DNA of 64,000 nt from Paragordius varius. Taxonomy: Eukaryota; Nematomorpha. Position numbers and translations under genes: made by a program. Below the pieces are notes generated by a model. The model saw only the letters and a program-made list of their open reading frames with translations. It did not search any database and had not been told where the DNA came from. Below are positions 41,265-52,754 of the stretch, in pieces (the stretch's first letter is position 1; each line of letters starts with the position of its first letter). The DNA lies in contig OZ176050.1 in the NCBI GenBank assembly GCA_964247055.1, positions 12,586,001-12,650,000 of the forward strand, written 5' to 3'.

Positions 41265-41900
41265 TTGATTTTATTTTTATTTGTGTTACATACATATTTG
41301 GCAAAAACTCAGGAATTTACGCTTTTATGAAAGAGAGTTCATGTGATATTTTGATAATATATATATATATATATATATCTATAAATTATTTTAACACCTT
41401 ATCTACATTTACCACCCTATAAACATTGCAATTATATTTTTATGATCTAGCTTACTGCTCAATTATTGTGATTTTGAGGACCCATTTATATTTATAGTTT
41501 AGGATAGTAAAAAATTAAATATTGTATATACATCATACACAACAAATTTTTTATCATTAGCTACCCTAAATTTTTGTAATGAAATGCATAGCATTTTTTT
41601 TGATACAATTATACATTTTTGTAGTTCTTTTATAATTTTTCTACCTCTATCATCCCAAAGTCAAATTCAATAAATGTTTTGTAAAAAAATTATTTAAAAC
41701 ACTCTCTGCACATTTCCTGCTTAAACCACGGACAGCCAAAGAGGTGATCGCTAAAAACTATTTCATGGCGGAGCTTCTAAATAAATTAATTTAAAAATTT
41801 AAAACCACGAAAGGCATCACAATATTTCTTGCAAATAAGTGCAACAAATAGAGCTGCAGAGCAAAATAGAACAGAACGAACTTTCTAAGTGAGTTGTTAT

Positions 41901-42602
41901 TAGGGTTGTGCTGACCAAGTCATGACCCGGTCAATTAACCGGGTCATGACCAGGTCAGTGACTATTTATTTTTTGACCATGATCAATGAAAAAAACAGCT
42001 GTTTTTTGAAAAAATGCTGGTAAATTTTTTTTGAAAGAGAGATGGTAAGATTTTTTTGTTTTTTGATATATTTTTAAAATAAAAATTAAATATTTAAATA
42101 TGCTTATTTAACAATATTAAAAATTGTTATACATGCCTCTTTATAACATAAGTAAATCCATTTATTTCGAAAAACAAAACAATATAGCACTCTGCAAAAT
42201 ATGCAATCCATATATGTGGATGAAAAACATCCTCAATTGAATATTTTAATGATGAAAGAAAGTAAAACAAACTAGGTAAAATTTGAAATATCCAGTGTTA
42301 AATATGTATTTGAAAATTCAGAAGGCCATAAACATGTGAGAAAATTTATTTGTAAACAATTTCTGATCAAATTCGATTGAAAAATATGTAAATAATAAAT
42401 ATGAAAAAAATGTGTAATACAAACTTTAAAGAAAATACATGACATTATTAGTGAAACGCAAGTGTAATTCGAACTTATTTTGAGAATCCAATATCGCATG
42501 ATACCTACTTAAGTAAAAAGTGGTCGTGACCACGGTCATGACCATGGTCTGACTAAGTCTGACCGGACCTTTTTTGAAAAAGCAGTTAAATGCACAACCC
42601 TA
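41901..42602. mobile_element. hAT-like non-autonomous element with 8-bp target duplication
   Basis: 702 bp, beginning TAGGGTTGTGCTGACC and ending TGCACAACCCTA, flanked on both sides by GTTGTTAT (41893-41900 and 42603-42610), a perfect 8-bp duplication. The subterminal parts carry repeated palindromes around GGTCATGACC (for example CCGGGTCATGACCAGGTC left, CACGGTCATGACCATGG right). No transposase frame. Confidence 0.85.
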
Positions 42603-43149
42603 GTTGTTATAGATTAAGTATATTCAACCATTTTAATTTGGAGAACTTTGGAAGGAAGTGATTGTTAGATTTAAAATTTAACTTTGTGGTCCCGTGTTTT
42701 TTGACAAAATGCAGGTTTGACTCTCAAGGGTGCCCTACACGCGGGCCTTCAAAAAATTTAAATGCCTGCTAAAAAAATTAATTTATTTTTAATAAATACC
42801 ATTTTCGAAATAGAATTTTAAGGTTTTAAAATTTTTGTATCCATATATTACCCTTGAATTGGATTTCGTTGAGTACTATAAGTGGATAAAGGATTTATCA
42901 TTCATTCAATTTTTTTATATAAGTAAGGTTCAAATGCGTGATCTGAATTTTTGGCTTGTTACGGGTAATATAAGCCCTTTTGAACTTATATGGCCTATTA
43001 GGTTTTATGAAATTTTGCCCCAAAGGCACACTATTTCGATATGACGGGGCAGTTTTTAGCGGGTATCTTCTTACCCAGCAGCCAATACAAAAAACGCTTG
43101 ACTAAAATTTTCGCCTTTTAACAGGGATTACCTAAATCCTCTTTACATT

Positions 43150-43560
43150 TTTACGGTCTCATACCCTGGGCGAAAATAGATTCAAAATTTTATTTTTGTG
43201 GACTACTTTTTTAAAAAAAATGGCATTTTACGGAAGGAGCGGGTAAAAATAGGTCCTAAATTAAAAAAGCGAGCCGACTATGTTCGGCGCTATCGAAAAA
43301 ATAAAAAAAATTATATTTTAAATAGAATGGTCCAACACCTTTTCCGGAAAATTGTCTCAAAGTCACGATTTTTGTGGACTTGTGTTTTCAAAAAAACCGT
43401 TTTTTTACACGGGGTGGGCTCGAACTTGAGGAATTAGAAAAAAGGGAGAAGCTAGTGCCGGGACATTTATTAATGATTATATTCTTTTGACATTTGGATT
43501 TGAATGGGTCCATTGTTTTTCCGGAAACAGATTTACAAAGCCAGCATTTTCCATTTTTAA
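43150..43560 (+). repeat. degenerate tandem repeat of about 178 bp
   Basis: Landmarks recur 178 bp apart: TTTTTGTGGACT... near 43193 and 43371, and GGTCCA followed by TTTTCCGGAAA near 43331 and 43509. About two and a half worn units. An 80-codon frame across them (43198-43437) is Lys/Arg-rich with no known domain and I do not call it a gene. Confidence 0.5.
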
Positions 43561-43643
43561 AAACATATAGATCCTAACTTATGCGTAGGAAGTGAATAAA
43601 TATACTTTTAAAATTTATTTACACGCCAAAAATATATCAATGA

Positions 43644-45985
43644 TTATTTTTTCATATTCTTTTCAAGTTCAGCTCGTAACTGCTTGCTGAAATCATCTTC
43701 AACATTGTCATCATCCCAATCATCTTCCCAGATATTGTCACCTTCCGTATTCTCCTGCGTTTTTCCACTATCTAATGAATAATCATGGAATGTAAAATTG
43801 TAAATGATTAATTTTTATTGAAATTTAATAAATCTAAAATAATATTGTGTTATAAATTATAAGTATTAAAGGATATTTATGTAACAAATTTGGCAGTTTG
43901 AGTGTTCGGAAGAATTAGATAAGTTACAATATACAGTATAAGCATGTATACATTGCTAGAAATTATTGCCGAATAGAATATACAACAAAGGGCAGTGTTA
44001 TTGGCTTATAATTTTTTCACTTTTTAACATTATTAACCGACAATAATTCTCTTTGCTACATATGCTACTTGGCAATAATTGATAACTTTTTAGTAATATA
44101 TACTTACTCATACTGTAATTTTACAAATAAACCATTTTTCAATCAAAGGCCACATTTAAGCAAACCAACATTTTTTCAAGCAAAGACAACATTTTTTCAT
44201 CCAAACACAACATTTTTAGACAACATGAAAAAATGAGCGTTTGCTTGAAACATTTTTGCTTTTGACTGAAAGATGGTGTAATAGATAAAAAACGTTTAAA
44301 AATTAACATAATGTTTCATTTATGATTTTAACTATATATGCGTGCATAAGGTTTTTTAAGCAAATAATACCGTGAAAATCTCGATGTTTTTATAAAAATA
44401 AAATCAATATTTAACTTTGACATTAAATCCCTTTTGAAGATACATCTAATCTGTGTTTAATAAAATAAAATCTGACAATCAAAAATTTTATTCCACCATA
44501 TGATAATAGCAGGGCTTCAAACCCGAAACGAAACCAAATGGATCCTGGAACCGTTCGGAGATTTTAGCGGGAACCGGTTTCGTTGGGTCGGAACTAGTCC
44601 GGTCCTGGTGCGACCTCCAAAATAAGTGGTTTTCATATGTTTTGTTTTTAAAAAATCAAATTTATCGCGTAAATTTCATTTCATGAATTGTCTCTGATTT
44701 TCCCATAAAAATGGAATAACCATAACAATTTTGAGTTTTGTTGGTTAAATATTATTTTTAAAAAAAATTCATTACATAATAAGATTTTTTTTTCATATCC
44801 GATTGAAATTGTATAACCATATTGGCAATTTTAACACTTGATGGAGAACCAAGGACATAAATTTTATGAAGTTTTTTAGTTTATAGATTAAGTACAATTA
44901 CCTTATTACTTAATGAAATGAACTTCTTGTAAAAAAAATAACAAACTTAGTAATATTGAAGTCTCACAGCTTATGAAAAGGGAAAATACGGTAACTTTAA
45001 GGTTTTGTCTTCATATATTCTTTTAACTAACAGAATGATAAACGATAGTGCCAATAATCAATAACTTAAAAAAAGATAAAATGAGGTGTATTATCAGTGG
45101 TACTCAAACCAAAGCTCGCAGCTAATTTTTAGCCACAGGTTTTGCAAAAATTAAAATTTTATCATGTATTTATATTAGCGGTACATATTGCGGCTCAGAG
45201 CACATTATGTAGGAATTTAGTGTCAATGAGATTGGGAAACCGTAGAAAAAATTTCTACGGTAGTTACTTTTTCAAATTTAAAAGTTAATTAACGCCAAAT
45301 TGCCATCTTTTTTAGTTGAATAAACCCAATTACTTACCTGTGTATTTATAGATTTGGCTATTTAACATTTTTAATAAATCATGTTTTGATTTATAATAGT
45401 TCAAAATTTGGTTTATATTGTAAAATTAAAATATGTAAGAAAATCATTTTATGAAATAAGAACTAAAATAGAACCGGTTTAAAATTGTAAAAACCAGTTC
45501 CAAGACCGTTTAATTTTTAAAGAACCACCTCGATTCGGGTTACCGTCCAAAAAAAACCCGGTTCGAATCCAGTTTTTCGACGCGGTTCGAAGACTGGGTA
45601 GTACCCGTTGATCAAATTAAAAATGGTAATTAGGTGTTTCGGCAATCACCTAATTTATTGATATTTAATATCATGGAATCATGGAAAACGTAATCAAAAA
45701 ATTTATTAATTTAGGGTTTTCGATTGGCAAAAAATTTTGAAATTTTAGGCATAAAGGGAATAAAAGGTTTTAGAGATAAAAACCATGTTATTTACCCGGT
45801 TCTTAAACATGATAAATATTATCAAATGTCAACACGACAGACTTATATTTATTTAAAGTTTTTATAAATGATAAATTTAAGATAAAATGTGGATGATTTA
45901 ATAAATTTTAAAAAAAACCTGGTGGAAACTCCTCAAATTCATCGTCTTCCTCTAACAATCCAATATCAATTTTCTTTTCTTCCAT
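43644..45985 (-). CDS. SEM1: 26S proteasome subunit SEM1/DSS1
   Basis: Two exons: 45919-45985 and 43644-43771, 64 aa (human 70). Exon 1 gives MEEKKIDIGLLEEDDEFEEF, nearly the human N-terminus; exon 2 gives NIWEDDWDDDNVEDDFSKQL then RAELEKNMKK. The two acidic-tryptophan blocks that bind BRCA2, the proteasome lid and TREX-2 partners are kept. Phase 1 intron of 2147 bp, with GT-AG ends, holds a family B MITE and a hAT-like element. Start codon is 95 bp from that of TAF4 on the other strand, so the two probably share a bidirectional promoter. Too short for a single frame because exon 1 is only 67 nt. Confidence 0.93.
43931..44118. mobile_element. TIR element (MITE), family B, in SEM1 intron
   Basis: Left ATACAGTATAAGCATGTATA, CATTGCTAGAAATTATTGCC, AACAAAGGGCAGTG; right ACTTGGCAATAATTGATAAC and TACTTACTCATACTGTAATT. 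Inverted arms colinear with the copy at 32039-32229. Confidence 0.75.
44510..45596. mobile_element. hAT-like non-autonomous element in SEM1 intron
   Basis: About 1.1 kb from CAGGGCTTCAAACCCG to CGCGGTTCGAAGACTG; termini inverted. Subterminal GGAACCGGTTTCG and ACCCGGTTCGAATCC contrast in base content with the AT-rich middle. The flanking 8-mers agree at only about five positions, so the target duplication is unproven. No transposase frame. Confidence 0.6.
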
Positions 45986-46080
45986 TACACCATTGTTGTA
46001 TTTGGAGTTGGTTGTCATGCCGGTCATACAAAATATTTTTTCATTCGTTTACCAACTGAAAACAAATTACTATTTGTGTG
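45986..46080. promoter_or_regulatory. bidirectional promoter between SEM1 and TAF4
   Basis: Only 95 bp separate the start codons of SEM1 (minus) and TAF4 (plus), so both transcription starts and both 5' leaders must fit here unless leaders are replaced by trans-splicing. No TATA pair or other named motif is obvious. Confidence 0.6.
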
Positions 46081-49000
46081 ATGCAAAATAATCAAAATAT
46101 TACTGCTCCCGCCTCAACTAATACGGGATCTGCTGGAACATTTTCCACAAATATAACCCCGGATGTAGCGAAGAAGAAATGCAAAAATTTTTTGGCCACA
46201 CTTATGAAATTAGCTTTCCATCAACCTACCGAAGTGGCACAAAGTGTCAAAAATTTGATTCAAGGCTTAGTGGTAACTATTTCTAAATACCATTAGCTTT
46301 TAAACATGTTATAATGCCAATATATTGTAGGACAGTATTGTATCACCCGAAGAATTTACGCAGCAGCTGCAGAAAGAATTAAATTCATCTCCACAACCTT
46401 GTTTGATACCATTTCTCAAGGTTCCTTAGTTTATTTAACTAAATTGCCAAAAAAATATCTAATATTCAATTACAATATAACAATTTAGAAAAGTTTACCC
46501 TATTTACAAATTTCATTGTGCCAAGGCGAAACATCTATCGAAGGAATACGGCCCCCAAATTTACAAGCTATTTTGGTCCAAAATAATGTATTATTTTATT
46601 TACATATTATGTAATTAATAATAATTTTTTTTACCCTATATAACAATTTTTGGCACGTTTAAACAATTTTTTGAAGCGTAAAGAGTATTTTATTATGATG
46701 TTCAATTTTAGCCAGAACAAATGACTGCTCTTTTGCAAGCAATGAATACTACAAACTACAATGGTAAATTAGTTTTCCATATATACCATTTACAATTCAA
46801 TTTCACCCTTAAACAATTCGAATTCACCCTTGAACAATTCAAATTCACCCTTGAACAATTCAAATTCACCCTCAAATAAAATATATGTTTTTTAAGATTA
46901 AAAAATACCTATATTATATATATTCTTCAAAAATAAAAGTTTTGTTTTAAATTAAAATATTACTGAAAAAAAATATACCATAAACATATATTTCACATTA
47001 ATAATGATTTATATTAGTTCAAAAACACATAATTTATTTTTAGGCTCAATTTGAATTGTTCAAAGAATTTGAATTGTTCAAGGGTGAATTTGAATTGTTA
47101 AAGGGTGAATTGAATTGTTTAAGGGAGAATTTGAACTGTAAATGGTATATTTATCCTAAATATTTATAACCTCAATATACTATTACGGAATGTAATATAT
47201 ATTAGCCACTAACTCACAACAAATCAACACCTCAAATATCGTCAATTTGACTGGAAATTTGAACAACACTAATAATTTAAATATCAACTCAGCAAATCGT
47301 CATCCGAATGTGAATAGTTTGATGATACGAACTCCAACCCAAACACTTTTGCCAACCCTAAAACCGATCCATATCCCTATATCAACTTTAAATGGTATAA
47401 TTTTTTAAAACGATTTTGGCTATGAATATATTTATCACGGTGGATATAACATAAAAATAAGTTAATATTTATCTGAAATTATATATACAATTTATTATTT
47501 CAGACAAGGAATATCGATAAATTATCGCTTTTAAGCTGGTAAAAGAAAAATATATACCATGGTTAAAAGGGTATTTATATTCATTTATTGATTGAGAGTC
47601 AAATTAAAACTGAATAAGTGATCTTTTTTAAAATTTCTTAAGCCGATGATCTTATAATAACGTCGGCAAACTAAAACAACCTTATAACGAAAATTGGCCT
47701 ATATATTTACTTCCTACAAATTAATTACGGTAAAATAACAACCGTGAAACGTGGGTAAAATATCAATTTATGGTGTTTAAAATATCGTTCCCTATGGATA
47801 CATCAATTAAATGCACTAGGCTGTAAATCCTTAATGATTGATAAAATTACAAATGCTTAGTATGGAATAAGGTTGTACAAATAATCTAACCATTTAAAAA
47901 CAGTAAACTTTTTTTGTTAGGTAAATAGATTTTAGCAGGGGATGGAATCAAACATGCTATAAGTGCATACACTTGAAAAAAAACATATTATTGAAAATAA
48001 TAATAAGTTAGTCAAATTATTACGAAAAAATAAGCTATTACAAAAAAATATCTATCTCATGTTTTCGACTCGGAAAATTATCCAAGTTCAAAGTCGGTAA
48101 AACGAAATTCCTACATGAATTTAAATTATTTTAAAACTCCATCCAGATTTAATTATACCCCTAATATATAATCAAATATTGATCACCATCCCACTCGACT
48201 TGCAAATTTAATTTTGTTATTTCAATTTGGGTTCAGTTTAATTATGATATCTAGTGATGATATAATCGTTGACTTAATTGTTGCAAGACCATTTAATATT
48301 TGAGTTAAATTTTAAATAATATTCTTCTAATGGGCTATAAATTGGTTTAATTTTATCATATAACTGTGTTGAAATTATTATCATTTTAAACATTTGTTTG
48401 TTAAACTAATTCTGCTTGCTTAACGAATTCCAAACAACCGTATTTTCCCTATATCTTAATTATTCAACATTATCATTTTGTTTGACTAAGATTACTAGTA
48501 GTATTCGAAAATTTACAATAAATTTATATAATTTTAGCTGAATTATAATTGCAATATAAAAAATTATGTATTAATTGTTTTTTCTTTCCTTTTAATTTTC
48601 CACCTAATAACGTCTCACATAATAACTCTACAAAAAATTCAATCACTATCATCAATACTTTATAACGATAATTTAAAATTTCATATATTTTATAGTTCAA
48701 CGAAACTTGGGTGGCCCCCAAACCCTTCCTACCTCAAACCTTGGTTTTAATAACACTGCAGCTGTTCTTTCAATAGGTTCTACATCATCCTTATACAATA
48801 ATAATATAGTTGGACAACATACATCATCCTTAAACAATTTGATTGGAATTGCCAATACTAATAATACAACAACATTAAATATTAACAGTAATATGTATGG
48901 TTCAGGAGTGGGTCCATCTCGTATACCTCTTGCTTCCATAGCACCTGGCCTGAATCAACAAATTATTGGTTCTGGATTTTCTAATGTTAATAACAGTAAT

Positions 49001-52000
49001 TTATTGTCAGCCAATAGTAGCAGCAATATTCAATCAGTCCATTATTTGAATCAACTTAATACTACGACTTTACCAATGAATTTGTTAGCAAGTGGCAATA
49101 ATATTTCGATAAATAGTGTGGGTATGATAAGTCAAAATCAAAATGCTCACCAATCTTTTCAACCACCAAATTTAGCGGGAACTGAAGATGCCGGATCTCC
49201 TATGAGGTATTCTTTGCAGTTTTATGCATTTAAAATTGGTGGGACTTAAAAATAAGTTAGTGTACAAATTTAAATTATAAAGGAGGACAAAACGTAAAAA
49301 TGAAAAGACATTAGGACAATCATTTTTTTAACCTTGGAGTTTTAAATTCAGATTAATTGTTTAAAATAATTATGTTATAGGAATTATTAAGGTTAAAAAG
49401 TATGGCAGATTTTATAAAAAAAAATTTTTTTTGATTTTTACATTGATCTTTTTTATATGTCAACCATATGCTACTTAAAACCGCCGATAAAGTAAAACTG
49501 GGAAATGGTGTTACTTATTATATAATCTGTTTCTGCTTATAATTGGCATATGAATCAGAAAAAGGACTATATATTGTGGCATAAATATAGAAAATAATTT
49601 TTGTTATATAATTTTTGATATAAAAATGGGCCAATTCACAAAAATGACATTTATTTATTTCAAACAAGAAATTTCATCATATAAAAATTCCCTAGAAACC
49701 AACAAAATTTTCATTGAATAAAATATATCATAAATACTTTTTTTTACCAGAGATGAAGATGATATAAATGACGTGACTGCCATGGGTGGTGTTAATTTAC
49801 AGGAGGAAAAAGCCCGAATTTTGGCTTATGGTTCAGAGTTGGTTGGTTCTCAAATAAGATCCGTTGGAGTGGAACCGTTGTTTTGTAATGTGCGCTGTTT
49901 GACAGCCAAATTGGATACTGCATGTATTTTTTCCCTTTTATAGTTTTAATTTTCTTTCAAATTCTTAAAAGGATGTATATTTTAATATGTTGTATTTGCT
50001 TTAACAGTGGTTTAGCATAAATTTTACAAAAATACTGGTTTTTTTGAGTGCCACGCATAATCATAAATTATATTATACAAAATTCATTGGTGGAATTTTA
50101 ATTTTTATTTCAGATCTGTTAAAATAATATTAAGTATCAAAATAAAAAACTTTAATGGCAGAAAAATTTGTTTTCTATTGTAATATATGAACAATTAGGA
50201 CAATTTTATGAGACGGTTGTGTTTTTACGAGGAACGTTATATTATATTTTATAAACTTTTTTACAGCTAATTTTTTCCAAAAACTTTTTTTATCATTATT
50301 ATTATGCTCATATATATATATTTGGATTGTAAAAAATTTTGGTAATACACAATATATGTAAATCTTTAGAAAGATAAAATTATAATTTCCAATTATTAAA
50401 TTATTATACAGTGAAAGCTGCTCAATTGCAAGCCTACGAATCTGACGTACTGAAAATACTTTCGCTTGCTATAGAACAGAAAATGCGTATTTGGTTAACT
50501 AAACTTGCCATCATCGCTGAACATAGGATGGATACTCTTAAGGTTTTGTTTCAAATATTATTAGAGAAAAGTTTATAAATTTAAGGGTTTATTTAGTTTA
50601 AACTTTTTTAGAATCAAATAAATGAGTGCGCAATGTTTTTCAAATTGATTTATTTTATTTTTAGCAGATATAATGTTACTCCTTATATGTTACTAACTTT
50701 TTTTGATTTGAAATAAATATGATTTGAGCTAGCGAATTTTTTAATTTTAATACTCTATAATTTAAATTTAAAGTGTGAAAATATACCATTTACAATTTAA
50801 ATTTACCCTTGAACAAATTCACCTTGAACAATTCATATTCACCCTAAAATAAATTATAGTTTTAAGATTAAAAATTACCTATATTTTTGATAAATAAATT
50901 TGTTTTAAATTGAAATAATACTGAAAAAATAATAAATTATGCCATAAAGATATATTTTGCATTAATAAGTATTAATTTTAAAACACATAATTTATTTTTA
51001 GGGTGATTTTGAACTGTAAATGATATATATATAAATTGTAACGTTCCATTAACCTTTAATATATGTTGTATTGTAGATGGATCCACGTTATGAAGTAGCA
51101 TCCGATGTTAAAAGTCAATTCAAATTTCTTGAAGAAATTGACAATTTAGAACGTAAGAAAAAGGAAGAACACGATAAAGAAATGTTGTTTCGGATGGCTA
51201 AAGTTTTTTTCATTCAAATATACGAATAAAATTTAGTATTTTATTTTGATTTTCAATCATGCCAAAATTTGGCCACTTAAAAAAACATTTTGGTCTGCTT
51301 TTTTTTATTTTTTAAGCTTGGGAATATTCTACAACCTCAACTTTATCTTAGTCATTATATTGCATATAAATATACACCTTTGTTTTCAGGTTAAACGATC
51401 GGTAGTATATTTTATTGAAAGTTTCCATCTTATTTGCGACAAAAGTTAACTCTTTATTCTAGAACGTCTAGCAATTATATACTATTATAAATGAAGCTTT
51501 TTTGAAATCATTCATATAAATATGAATATATATATATTTTTATTTTCTGCCTATCAAGGGCCGCTATGTTTGAGTTTTTCACGCAACATAAAATATTTTT
51601 AGCGATTAATAAGATTTTTACCTTAATTCAAGATTAATCAAATATAATTTTAATCATTATTATTATTTCCGAGAAAAAGAGTTCTTTACCAGATGTTAAA
51701 ATCATACTTAAGCTGCAGGAGCATTATATTTTGTAATTTGCTATAATAGATAGTTGCAGATTAAATTTATAATACATTAACATTGATGAATCTATATAAA
51801 AGTTGGAAAGTATTACATATTGTTACACATCAAATTTACAAAAACCATTGGATATTGATTAAACTATTTCCCAAGAATACCGTTTTTGTACAGTTATACT
51901 TAGATTTTTAAACTTATATATATATTCGTAAATTTTTTTATTGTTTTAGAAAGCGAAACACGAAGATCCCGAACAAATTAAATTAAAGCAAAGGGCTAAA

Positions 52001-52754
52001 GAGGTATGCTATATAAAAATATAAATATACGAATTCTTTATCAGCATAAAACATTTTGATAGTTACCTTTTATATATTTTTTAGATTTTGCTATAAAATT
52101 AAGCTTATAATGCGAAATTTACAGGTTTTCTTAGCATGTTTATCATAACTTTTCATCTGCCTTAATGTTTACTTTTAGTTTGTTACGCCCCCCAAATTAC
52201 CTTTATTTTGCATCGGTAGTTTCATTTAATTGATTTCATGCTAAAAACACTTTAGATGCAAATAGCACAATTAGAAGAAGCCAGACAAATGGAAGCTAAT
52301 ATGACAGCTTTGGCAGCCATAGGAAACCCGCGGAAAAAACGAACAGGTCAAGATGGCACATTAGAGGCATCATCACAAGATTATAACAATTCTATTATAT
52401 TAAACACCAACAATGTTAACATGGATGTAGGCGCCACACTACCTTCGAATTTAGGCCCTTTTACCCAACCAATGAATAAGGCACAAATTTCTGGCAACAC
52501 CTCTTTAACTGCTGGAAATCAAATGAATATACCATTTAGCGAAAATGTAATTTGCCTTTTTTGATATTAAATTTATGATTATATATAGTATTTTTTATTC
52601 AAATATGTATATATTTTATATGTTGTGATTTATTTTTTAGCCCCTTATAAAGAATCGTATCAAGCGTGTCACCATGAGGGATCTTATTTTAATGCTTGAA
52701 CAGGATAGAGATACTCGAAGATCTGCACTACTTTATCAATGCTATTTAACTTAA
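46081..52754 (+). CDS. TAF4: TFIID subunit TAF4
   Basis: Twelve exons: 46081-46272, 46331-46420, 46489-46587, 46712-46763, 47206-47394, 48696-49206, 49751-49923, 50412-50542, 51077-51202, 51950-52003, 52256-52546, 52641-52754; 673 aa, phases consistent. TAF4 dimerises with TAF12 through a histone fold and scaffolds TFIID. The TAFH/NHR1 domain lies at about 29-105 (KKKCKNFLATLMKLAFHQ, EEFTQQLQKELNSSPQPCLI). A Ser/Asn-rich linker occupies exons 5-6. The C-terminal TAF4 domain follows: DINDVTAMGGVNLQEEKARI, LAYGSELVGSQIRSVGVEPL, MRIWLTKLAIIAEHRMD, DPRYEVASDVKSQFKFLEEI, KHEDPEQIKLKQRAKE, MTALAAIGNPRKKR, and RIKRVTMRDLILMLEQDRDT. About 420 residues shorter than human TAF4, mainly at the N-terminus. 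Introns 4 and 8 contain foldback elements. Confidence 0.95.
46779..47150. mobile_element. foldback element of 21-bp units in TAF4 intron 4
   Basis: Left ATATACCATTTACAATTCAA, right TTTGAACTGTAAATGGTATA, inverted. Left arm: three to four units of CCCTTGAACAATTCAAATTC type; right arm: the complement in tandem. Same AT-rich centre as the copy at 18481. Confidence 0.88.
50781..51027. mobile_element. foldback element, shortened copy, in TAF4 intron 8
   Basis: Left ATATACCATTTACAATTTAA with two to three units (CCCTTGAACAAATTCACC); right GAACTGTAAATGATATA with one unit left. Centre shared with the other copies. The right arm has lost its tandem units. Confidence 0.8.

Larger units (their letters stand above)
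41265..43643. other. intergenic between convergent RUNX and SEM1
   Basis: Holds an (AT)n run (41359-41380), a hAT-like MITE with target duplication (41901-42602) and a worn tandem repeat of about 178 bp (43150-43560). No gene seen. Confidence 0.55.

Noticed and set aside
43198-43437. 79-residue basic protein
   Set aside because: It spans units of a degenerate 178-bp repeat and shows no domain.
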